DNA of 64,000 nt from an uncultured SAR86 cluster bacterium. GTDB taxonomy: Bacteria; Pseudomonadota; Gammaproteobacteria; Magnimaribacterales; D2472. The translations under genes and the position numbers were made by a program. Location of the stretch: contig CACECP010000004.1 of the NCBI GenBank assembly GCA_902558095.1, forward strand, positions 28,874 through 92,873, read 5' to 3'. The notes below the pieces were generated by a model that searched no databases, was not told the origin of the DNA, and saw nothing but the letters and a program-made list of their open reading frames with translations. Below are positions 16,913-23,678 of the stretch, in pieces (position 1 is the stretch's first letter; each line of letters begins with the position of its first letter).

Positions 16913-18226
16913 ATGAAAAAATTTATTACATTTTTGATACTAATTTCCTCAACAAATGTCATGGCTGATCTAAAAGGTAATTTAGATAAAGATATCGATG
17001 AGCTTATGGTAAAAGTGATTGAGTGGCGTCATGATATTCATGAAAATCCAGAGCTTGGTAACAGGGAGTTTAGAACATCAAAAAAAATAGAAGATCACTT
17101 AAGATCACTTGGAATAAAAGTTGAAACAAAAATCGCTTACACTGGAGTTGTTGGCATTTTAGAAGGCGACCTGCCAGGACCTACTATGGCTTTAAGGGCC
17201 GACATGGATGCGTTGCCTGTAGAAGAAAAAACTGGGCTTCCATTTGCTTCGAAAGTTAGAACTACATACCTTGGAAATGATGTTGGGGTTATGCATGCAT
17301 GTGGACATGATGCTCATGTTGCAATTTTAATGGGAGTTGCAGAATTCTTAGCAAAAAATAAATCTTCATTAAAAGGTAAGGTAATGTTTATTTTTCAACC
17401 TGCTGAAGAAGGCCCTCCCGAAGGAGAGGGTGGCGGTGCTGAAATGATGCTAGCTGAAGGTATTTTTGATAGATATAAACCAGAAGTTATATTTGGTTTG
17501 CATGTTACAAATATTCCAAATGGAGTTCTTTCAGTAAAATCTGGTCCTGCTTTGGCAGCAGCATCAGCATATAGAATTAAAATAAAAGGCGTTCAAACAC
17601 ATGGATCTACGCCATGGTCTGGTATTGATCCTATAATGGCAACAGCAGAGCTAATCGAAGCCTTAAACACGATTGTTAGCAGAAGAATAAATATTATTAA
17701 TAATCCAGCAGTTGTCTCTGTTGGATTAGTAAAAGCAGGAACAAGGAATAATATAATTCCAGAAGATGCAGAAATCATGGGCACAATAAGAACTTTTGAT
17801 CCTGAATTAAGAAAAGAGGTCTATAAGGAAATAGAGCAAATAGCAAAAGGAGTTGCAGTTGGAACTGGGACTGACATAACTGTTGAGTTTGACGTGGGAG
17901 GCTTCTATCCAGTTACATATAATGCTCCAGAATTAGTTGATTCAATGAAAGAGTCTCTTATGAAAGCCTCACCAGGAAAATTTTATGAATCAAATATACC
18001 AGTTACTGGAGCAGAAGATTTTTCATATTTTTCTCAGGAAATACCAGGGATGTATTTTTGGTTAGGTATTAATAAGCCAGGTGTTGGTTTAGAATCAGCT
18101 AACTTTGGAGAAAGGACAGATGTTGCAGGGAATCATTCACCATATTTTTATGTTGATGATTCTGCTTTAGATGAGGGAGTAAAAGCCTTTGTTTATTTGA
18201 TAGACGACTATCCAACAAAATTTTAA
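16913..18226 (+). CDS. Exported M20 amidohydrolase (hippurate hydrolase/IAA-amidohydrolase-like)
   Basis: This is a 437-residue protein with a signal peptide (residues 1-18). The metal-binding core of M20D amidohydrolases is complete: LRADMDALPVEE, then HACGHDAH (C130, H132, H135) and QPAEEG with catalytic and ligand Glu at 165-166. A late TGAEDFSYF motif supplies the distal site. Known members release an amino acid from an N-acyl or peptide amide. Being exported, it probably scavenges acylated amino acids in the periplasm. The gene begins a run with the nitronate monooxygenase, the small membrane protein and the dehydrogenase downstream. Confidence 0.9.
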   Translation: MKKFITFLILISSTNVMADLKGNLDKDIDELMVKVIEWRHDIHENPELGNREFRTSKKIEDHLRSLGIKVETKIAYTGVVGILEGDLPGPTMALRADMDALPVEEKTGLPFASKVRTTYLGNDVGVMHACGHDAHVAILMGVAEFLAKNKSSLKGKVMFIFQPAEEGPPEGEGGGAEMMLAEGIFDRYKPEVIFGLHVTNIPNGVLSVKSGPALAAASAYRIKIKGVQTHGSTPWSGIDPIMATAELIEALNTIVSRRINIINNPAVVSVGLVKAGTRNNIIPEDAEIMGTIRTFDPELRKEVYKEIEQIAKGVAVGTGTDITVEFDVGGFYPVTYNAPELVDSMKESLMKASPGKFYESNIPVTGAEDFSYFSQEIPGMYFWLGINKPGVGLESANFGERTDVAGNHSPYFYVDDSALDEGVKAFVYLIDDYPTKF

Positions 18227-18253
18227 AAAAATAATTTACTAAGGAGTTTTAAA

Positions 18254-19228
18254 TTGGCTATACATAAACATATCGAAGACAATATTTCTATACCAGTAAT
18301 CGGTGCACCACTTTTTTTGGTCTCTGGTCCAGATTTGGTGATTGCACAATGTAAGGCTGGAATAATTGGATCTTTCCCTGCCTTAAATGCAAGGCCTCAG
18401 CATGTTCTTGAAGAATGGATTATAAGAATTAAGACTGAATTAGCTCAATATCAAGAAGAAAATCCTGATGCAAAAGTTGCTCCTTTTGCAGTTAATCAGA
18501 TCTGTCATGGATCTAATGACAGACTGATGCAAGATATGGAGACATGTGTTAAACATGAAGTTCCAATAATAATTACTTCATTAAGGCCGCCAGCTGAGGT
18601 TGTAGAGGCAGCTCATAGCTATGGCGGGCTTGTATATCATGATGTTATTAGCGTAAGGCATGCAAAAAAAGCTGCTGAACAAGGTGTAGACGGTTTGATT
18701 TTAGTTTGTGCAGGTGCTGGAGGCCATGCAGGTGCATTATCTCCATTTGCTTTACTTAGAGAAGTCAAAAAATGGTTTGATGGTACAGTAATATTATCTG
18801 GATCAATTGGTGATGGACACGCAGTTGCCTCTGCAATTGCTCTTGGAGCAGACTTTGCATATCTAGGCACTAGATTTATTGCAACAGAAGAAGCTAATGC
18901 AGATCCTGAGTATAAAAGAATGTTAGAAGCAAGCGCTGCCGAAGATATTGTTTACTCCTCATTATTTACAGGTGTTCATGGCAATTATTTAAAACCATCT
19001 ATCAAGAATGCTGGATTGGATCCTGATAATTTACCAGATGCTGATAAGTCCTCAATGAACTTTGGATCAGGAGGAAACACTGATTCAAAAGCATGGAAGG
19101 ATATATGGGGCTCTGGTCAAGGCATTGGGAACATAAAAGACTCACCTTCTGTAGCAGAGCTTGTTGGCAGAATAGAGGCTGAATATAAAACTGCCTTTGA
19201 AGATTTTAAAGCAAAGATTATCGGATAA
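18254..19228 (+). CDS. Nitronate monooxygenase family flavoprotein
   Basis: This is a 324-residue FMN-dependent TIM-barrel protein. The start is TTG at 18254, supported by an AAGGAG ribosome-binding site at 18241-18246. The active-site segment CAGAGGHAG carries the catalytic His (H158). GSIGDGHAVASAIALGADFAYLGTRFIAT is the phosphate/FMN binding region. Members oxidise alkyl nitronates such as propionate 3-nitronate, a natural toxin, and some act on other substrates. It is 27 bases after the amidohydrolase. Confidence 0.88.
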   Translation: MAIHKHIEDNISIPVIGAPLFLVSGPDLVIAQCKAGIIGSFPALNARPQHVLEEWIIRIKTELAQYQEENPDAKVAPFAVNQICHGSNDRLMQDMETCVKHEVPIIITSLRPPAEVVEAAHSYGGLVYHDVISVRHAKKAAEQGVDGLILVCAGAGGHAGALSPFALLREVKKWFDGTVILSGSIGDGHAVASAIALGADFAYLGTRFIATEEANADPEYKRMLEASAAEDIVYSSLFTGVHGNYLKPSIKNAGLDPDNLPDADKSSMNFGSGGNTDSKAWKDIWGSGQGIGNIKDSPSVAELVGRIEAEYKTAFEDFKAKIIG

Positions 19229-19234
19229 AACTTT

Positions 19235-19402
19235 ATGATAGAAGTTGTGATTTTAATATCAATAATGTGGGTTGTTATGACAGCTATATTTTTTTTCTTA
19301 TTAAGCAAAAATGAAGGCACAAAAGGCATAACTTCAGAATACTTTACTAAAGATGGAGTCAAAAGGACTGCTAAAAAAGAGAGAGAAGATTATATAGTAT
19401 GA
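19235..19402 (+). CDS. Small single-pass membrane protein, 55 residues
   Basis: This short frame runs from ATG at 19235 to TGA at 19400-19402. It has one hydrophobic helix (about residues 4-23, VVILISIMWVVMTAIFFFLL) followed by a charged, Lys-rich tail ending in KKEREDYIV. It fits exactly between the nitronate monooxygenase stop (6-base gap) and the next ATG, which it overlaps as ATGA (19399-19402). That coupling makes it a likely real gene. Function unknown; small membrane proteins often assist an adjacent enzyme or transporter. Confidence 0.65.
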   Translation: MIEVVILISIMWVVMTAIFFFLLSKNEGTKGITSEYFTKDGVKRTAKKEREDYIV

Positions 19403-20274
19403 ATAAAGCCATCGGCTTCATAGGCTTAGGCGTAATGGGGTTCCCAATGGCTGGTCATTTAACCAATCATTATAAAAACATTGCTGTTTTCAATAGAACT
19501 AAAAAAAAATCTGAAGAATGGAATAAGAAATTTAGTGGAATTGTTTGCAAGTCACCAGGAGAAGTTGCAAGAGTATCTGATGTCATAATTATTTGTGTTT
19601 GTGATGATAAGGACGTTAAAGATGTTATTTTCGGTGATAATGGAATAATAAACAATCTTAAGCCAGGATCAATAATAATTGATCACACAACAACGTCAGC
19701 AGACCTATCAAAGGAAATAAATAAATTACTTAATACAAAAAAAGTCTTCTATTTAGACGCACCTGTTTCTGGTGGGGAAGCAGGAGCAAACTTGGGTCAG
19801 TTATCAATAATGGTGGGTGGTGATAAAGAACATTATTATTTAAGTAAAAGCATATTAAAGCCGTACACAAAATTTATAAAATACATGGGGCCTTCTGGGT
19901 CTGGACAACTTACAAAGATGGTTAATCAAATATGTATAGCTGGATTAATACAGGCCTTAGCTGAAGGGATCAATTTTTCAAAGAAAGTTGGTCTAGAAAC
20001 TCAAGATGTCTTTGAAGTAGTTTCAAAAGGAGCTGCACAATCATGGCAAATGGATAATAGATGGAAAACAATGACACAAGATATATACGATTATGGATTT
20101 GCTGTTGATTTAATGAGAAAGGATTTAAATATTGTATTAAATGAAGCAAAAAAATCTGATATTAATCTTGATGTTACTAAAATCATTAATGAATATTATA
20201 AAGATATCCAAGAATTTGGAGGTGGAAAATTAGACACTTCTAGTCTTCTTAAAAGATTGGAAGGGCTAACCTAG
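19399..20274 (+). CDS. Beta-hydroxyacid dehydrogenase (3-hydroxyisobutyrate dehydrogenase family)
   Basis: This is a 291-residue NAD(P)-dependent oxidoreductase. The Rossmann motif is GLGVMG (9-14). The substrate-binding motif is DAPVSGGEAGA (120-130) and the catalytic Lys lies in GQLTKMVNQ (K173). These are the four hallmarks of the family that includes 3-hydroxyisobutyrate dehydrogenase, tartronate semialdehyde reductase and GLYR-type succinic semialdehyde reductase. The sequence does not decide the substrate. Its ATG overlaps the stop of the 55-residue membrane protein, and its end overlaps a convergent membrane-protein gene by nine bases. Confidence 0.9.
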   Translation: MNKAIGFIGLGVMGFPMAGHLTNHYKNIAVFNRTKKKSEEWNKKFSGIVCKSPGEVARVSDVIIICVCDDKDVKDVIFGDNGIINNLKPGSIIIDHTTTSADLSKEINKLLNTKKVFYLDAPVSGGEAGANLGQLSIMVGGDKEHYYLSKSILKPYTKFIKYMGPSGSGQLTKMVNQICIAGLIQALAEGINFSKKVGLETQDVFEVVSKGAAQSWQMDNRWKTMTQDIYDYGFAVDLMRKDLNIVLNEAKKSDINLDVTKIINEYYKDIQEFGGGKLDTSSLLKRLEGLT

Positions 20275-20634
20275 AAAAAAATTAGACGAATAGGCAAACA
20301 CCCCATAACCAAAAACAATCATTGCTGAAGCCGTCTCAAGCGAATCAATGTTATTTGAATCTAAATCTACCATAGAGTAATAGCTTTCAGGATTGGAAAT
20401 CAACCATATAACACCACTGATATGAGTAAACATTATCAATGCAATAACCCAATTTAAAGGCTGAGAGGTGAATACAATAAAAGAGCATAAAATAATAAAA
20501 ACTAACTCTATTGTTAGTACAGCGTTTATATTTTTTCTTTTTAATAGGTATCTCAAGAGACTGTAACCTTTTACATAAGAGTAAAAAAGAACAAATCCAT
20601 ATAGAAAATATAGTGAAGAAAGTAGATAAATCAT
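20266..20634 (-). CDS. Small integral membrane protein of unknown function
   Basis: This 122-residue protein is largely hydrophobic, with four likely membrane helices (near residues 1-20, 38-58, 64-84 and 103-119). The loops carry a few Lys and Asp residues. I recognise no family. It is the last gene of a minus-strand run (GT60 gene, MazG gene, this gene), 36 bases after the MazG stop, and overlaps the convergent dehydrogenase by nine bases. Confidence 0.65.
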   Translation of the reverse strand: MIYLLSSLYFLYGFVLFYSYVKGYSLLRYLLKRKNINAVLTIELVFIILCSFIVFTSQPLNWVIALIMFTHISGVIWLISNPESYYSMVDLDSNNIDSLETASAMIVFGYGVFAYSSNFFLG

Positions 20635-20670
20635 ATTAAAATCTCACAACATTTAGATTATGAATATTTT

Positions 20671-21087
20671 CTAAAGATCTCCCTCTTTTCGAACTTCACT
20701 TCTTTGAACTTCAAATTTTTCGCCATATCTGGATGCTAGTTTTTCTTGATTTTCACTAATCACTTCATATGGATCAAGGTCAAGCGCAGCGCATGCTGTT
20801 GTCCAATACCACATGATATCTCCAAGTTCTCTTTTCATATGGAAAATATTATCTTCAGATGGAGGCTTGCCTTGAAGAAACATTTTTTTTACTATCTCAA
20901 CAAACTCACCAGTTTCACTTCCTAAGCCAAGAGCAGCAGTTAAAAGACGAGGTGTTTTAATATTTGAATTTTTTTCTATGTCATTAAAGCTTTTTTTCAA
21001 AGCATCTAAGTCAATACTTGGCTCGCTTGTAACTTTTGTAACAAAGTCGGTGTATGTATCAAAGAATTTTTTAATTTCATCGCTCAT
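20671..21087 (-). CDS. MazG-like nucleotide pyrophosphohydrolase
   Basis: This is a 138-residue all-alpha protein. The metal-binding helices of the MazG/dUTPase-beta fold are visible as SETGEFVEIVKK (an E-x-x-E pair) and ELGDIMWYW (E-x-x-D). The single domain is about half the length of E. coli MazG, so it belongs to the short MazG-like enzymes that hydrolyse non-canonical or excess NTPs to NMP and pyrophosphate. A GGAGAG ribosome-binding site precedes the ATG. Exact nucleotide preference unknown. Confidence 0.85.
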   Translation of the reverse strand: MSDEIKKFFDTYTDFVTKVTSEPSIDLDALKKSFNDIEKNSNIKTPRLLTAALGLGSETGEFVEIVKKMFLQGKPPSEDNIFHMKRELGDIMWYWTTACAALDLDPYEVISENQEKLASRYGEKFEVQRSEVRKEGDL

Positions 21088-21143
21088 CAGCTCTCCTTAA
21101 TTTAATAAATAATTTTAACATTTAAGATAAGCTCAAAAATATT

Positions 21144-22133
21144 TTAATAAGGATTTTTATCCCAAGGCAATGATGATATAAATTTTGCTGAAAAGGCCTT
21201 GTTTCCATCAATTATTTTTTTATTTATTAAGTCTACTCCTGATAGAAACTCAAAATCTTTTAATATTCTTTTTTTTCCCAAGCCAAATACTCCCTCAACT
21301 TTGTTATTGATAATATTGTTAAGTTTAGAGATGCTTTTATGTTCTCTTTCATGCCATTTTATTTCTCTTTTTTCGTCTTCCTCATCATCCCAATGAAGCT
21401 TTCTTTTAATTTTAGATATATCAGCATATAAATGAAAAATTGGTACAGCTGGAATATGAAAAATTCCAAAGCCTCGAGTAAAAGCCCTTAGCATTAGAGA
21501 TATTTCCTCACCATAAAAATAAAAATCAGGATCATAGGGAATTTGTTTAACAAACTCTTTTGTAGAAAATAAAAATCCCGCAGCAACTAAGTATCCATGA
21601 CATATCTGTTTATTTGCAATAGAGCCAATTTGTCTGCAGAAATTTTCTTTAATAAACATGGCATCTTCTCTAAAAGCAATAGTATGAGTATTGCTATCAC
21701 TACTATTGAGGTCAAATTTATTATTATCTATATCTAATACATCAAAAGACCGGGGGTAGCATGTAATGATAGGAAGTTGATGCATTTCATAATCAATAGA
21801 CTGAATTCTTTTTATGTATTTTATTAGGTATGAATCCCATCCTTCTTCGAATTGCATGTGAGAATCGATCTGTAAATAATAATCTTCATCATCAAAGCTA
21901 TTTTGTATTCTAGATCTTGCCCAGCACGGCCCTTCTGAATATAAAGGATTAATATGCTCGTATTTTATTTGATTATTAAATTCTATAGATTCTATATTTA
22001 AAGGAATTGATGATTGATCACAAATTCCGAAAGTGAGATTTTTAGGAACATCAGATTTTTCATATGCACTCCTAATCGTTGATTCCAAGAGTGGGTCTTG
22101 ATATGAGGCTATTGATATAAAGATTTTCATCAT
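21144..22133 (-). CDS. GT60-type (Skp1 GlcNAc-transferase-like) glycosyltransferase
   Basis: This 329-residue protein has no signal peptide or membrane segment, so it is probably cytosolic. It matches PF11397 (GlcNAc, CAZy GT60): the N-terminal FISIASYQDPLLESTIRSAY, a metal/sugar-nucleotide motif DSHMQFEEGWD (D90-S91-H92), AAGFLFS, and the acceptor-side segment FYFYGEEISLMLRAFTRGFGIFHI. Characterised members transfer GlcNAc from UDP-GlcNAc to hydroxyproline of Skp1 in Dictyostelium, or to mucin-type sites in trypanosomatids. It is divergent from a prolyl 4-hydroxylase gene 43 bases away, which supports hydroxyproline as the acceptor; that is inference. Two consecutive ATG codons can start it. 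Confidence 0.85.
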   Translation of the reverse strand: MMKIFISIASYQDPLLESTIRSAYEKSDVPKNLTFGICDQSSIPLNIESIEFNNQIKYEHINPLYSEGPCWARSRIQNSFDDEDYYLQIDSHMQFEEGWDSYLIKYIKRIQSIDYEMHQLPIITCYPRSFDVLDIDNNKFDLNSSDSNTHTIAFREDAMFIKENFCRQIGSIANKQICHGYLVAAGFLFSTKEFVKQIPYDPDFYFYGEEISLMLRAFTRGFGIFHIPAVPIFHLYADISKIKRKLHWDDEEDEKREIKWHEREHKSISKLNNIINNKVEGVFGLGKKRILKDFEFLSGVDLINKKIIDGNKAFSAKFISSLPWDKNPY

Positions 22134-22157
22134 ACTTTAAAATTAATATTCAAAAAT

Positions 22158-22165
22158 AGTATAAT
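22158..22165. promoter_or_regulatory. Overlapping divergent -10 elements of the glycosyltransferase/hydroxylase pair
   Basis: AGTATAAT holds TATAAT on the plus strand (22160-22165) and TATACT on the minus strand (22163-22158). The plus element has a TTTAAA -35 candidate 17 bases upstream (22137-22142) and ends 11 bases before the hydroxylase ATG. Both genes would be driven from one shared core, so they cannot easily be transcribed at the same instant from the same copy. Read by eye only. Confidence 0.45.
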
Positions 22166-22176
22166 TTGAATCGAAA

Positions 22177-22794
22177 ATGAAACCAAAAAAAATATCTGAA
22201 AATGTAACTCTTTATTCTTCAAACCCTGTGGTTTATGTTGTATCTAATTTTCTTTCTGATAAAGAATGCGAGGCCTTTGTTGAGCTTGGAAAAGGTAAAA
22301 TGGAGAGAGCCACGGTCATAACAGACTCAGACCATGAGGTTCACGCAAGCAGAACAAATGATTATTGCTGGTTAGAACATAGTTCAAACGACATTGTTCA
22401 TGAGGTAAGTAAAAGATTTTCTGTATTAGTTCAGATGCCTATAAATAACGCAGAACAATTTCAGCTTGTATATTATGGTCCTGGTAATGAATATAAACCT
22501 CATTTTGATGCCTTTGATAAGACAACAGAAGAAGGGCAGAATAATTGGTTTCCAGGTGGGCAAAGGATGGTTACTGCTTTAGCATACTTAAATGATGTTA
22601 AGGAGGGTGGAGAGACAGACTTTCCAGAGATAAATGTTTCAGTTAAACCTAATAAAGGTGATGTAGTTGTTTTTCATAATTGTATAGAGGGAACAACCGA
22701 GATTAACCCTGACGCACTCCATGCTGGTTCACCAGTTGTTCAAGGTGAGAAATGGGCAGTAAATTTATGGTTTAGGGAAGCCGCAATTTATTAA
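22177..22794 (+). CDS. Prolyl 4-hydroxylase-type 2-oxoglutarate/Fe(II) dioxygenase
   Basis: This is a 205-residue cytosolic dioxygenase with a complete double-stranded beta-helix site. The iron ligands are H109 and D111 (PHFDAF) and H182 (LHAGSP). The 2-oxoglutarate-binding Lys is K192 (GEKWAVNLWFRE). The ASRTNDYCWL segment and the long substrate loop are typical of prolyl 4-hydroxylases, including the cytosolic Dictyostelium PhyA and bacterial EF-Tu hydroxylases. It probably hydroxylates a proline in a cytosolic protein. It is divergent from a GT60-type glycosyltransferase and shares the stop bases TTAA (22791-22794) with the convergent RpiR gene. Confidence 0.9.
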   Translation: MKPKKISENVTLYSSNPVVYVVSNFLSDKECEAFVELGKGKMERATVITDSDHEVHASRTNDYCWLEHSSNDIVHEVSKRFSVLVQMPINNAEQFQLVYYGPGNEYKPHFDAFDKTTEEGQNNWFPGGQRMVTALAYLNDVKEGGETDFPEINVSVKPNKGDVVVFHNCIEGTTEINPDALHAGSPVVQGEKWAVNLWFREAAIY

Positions 22795-23636
22795 TTGTCT
22801 ATTTTAAGAGATCTTTGACTATCAGCAATATTGTATAAATGTTCTTGTGCCTCTGGCTTTAACTGAGCTACTCCCATTGTTAAAACATCAATGACTGCAG
22901 TATATGCAATTCTTGATGTAACCGGTTTCGAAATTCTATTATTTATTCCAACATCTATAGTCAGTGGAAAATCACATATATTTGCCAAAGGTGTGTTACC
23001 AGGCATAATCCCAATAACTTTAACACCATTTTTCCTAACAATTTTTACACTATCTATTAAAGCTGCAGTTGTGCCTGATTGTGAAATTGCAACAACGACA
23101 TCGTTTTTTTCTAATGAATTTGCTGACATAAATTGAAGATGTGGATCAGATATATATGATGAAGATATTTTTAATCTAAAAAACTTGTGTTGTCCATCCA
23201 TTGCAACTGGAGCAGATCCTCCAAATGCATAAAACTCTACTCTTTCTGCATTTACTAATGTTTCTATGGCATTTTCTAATATGTTTTGATCAATTTGAGA
23301 CCTAACATTTAGAATCTCACTAATAGTCGTATCAAACACCTTTTCACATAATTCATGAATTGAATCATCCTCCTTTATTTCGTACATTACAAAGTAATCA
23401 TCTGCAGCTAATTGTTGGGATAGGTTAATCTTAAGCTCTTGAAATCCAGAGAAGCCAATAGCTTTACAGAATCTTATTAGCGTTGGCTCACTTATACCCA
23501 TGGCGTCAGAGGCCTCAGCAGTCTTCATTGTTATTACAGATTTGGGATCTTTTAAAATAAATTCACCAACAGTTTTTTCAGACTTTCTTAAATCAGGTAG
23601 AGAATTTTTAATTTGCCTCAATAATTTTGTCGACAT
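22791..23636 (-). CDS. RpiR/HexR-family transcriptional regulator
   Basis: This is a 281-residue regulator. The N-terminal helix-turn-helix (about residues 1-77) contains SDAMGISEPTLIRFCKAIGFSGF, and the C-terminal SIS sugar-phosphate isomerase fold (about 120-260) contains SQSGTTAALIDSVKIVRKNGVKVIGI. RpiR-type proteins sense sugar phosphates; HexR controls central carbon genes in many gammaproteobacteria. The 15-base palindrome at 23640-23654, starting four bases upstream of its ATG, is a candidate self-regulatory operator. It is divergent from uvrD. Confidence 0.88.
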   Translation of the reverse strand: MSTKLLRQIKNSLPDLRKSEKTVGEFILKDPKSVITMKTAEASDAMGISEPTLIRFCKAIGFSGFQELKINLSQQLAADDYFVMYEIKEDDSIHELCEKVFDTTISEILNVRSQIDQNILENAIETLVNAERVEFYAFGGSAPVAMDGQHKFFRLKISSSYISDPHLQFMSANSLEKNDVVVAISQSGTTAALIDSVKIVRKNGVKVIGIMPGNTPLANICDFPLTIDVGINNRISKPVTSRIAYTAVIDVLTMGVAQLKPEAQEHLYNIADSQRSLKIDN

Positions 23637-23639
23637 AAG

Positions 23640-23654
23640 GTTAGAATATCTAAC
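23640..23654. promoter_or_regulatory. Palindromic operator candidate between rpiR-type gene and uvrD
   Basis: GTTAGA-ATA-TCTAAC is a perfect inverted repeat with 6-base arms and a 3-base spacer. It begins four bases from the regulator ATG and ends 24 bases before the uvrD ATG. Position and symmetry suit autoregulation by a dimeric regulator. It does not resemble the HexR consensus as I remember it. Confidence 0.45.
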
Positions 23655-23678
23655 TTAAACAAAAAAATGAATCCCTAA

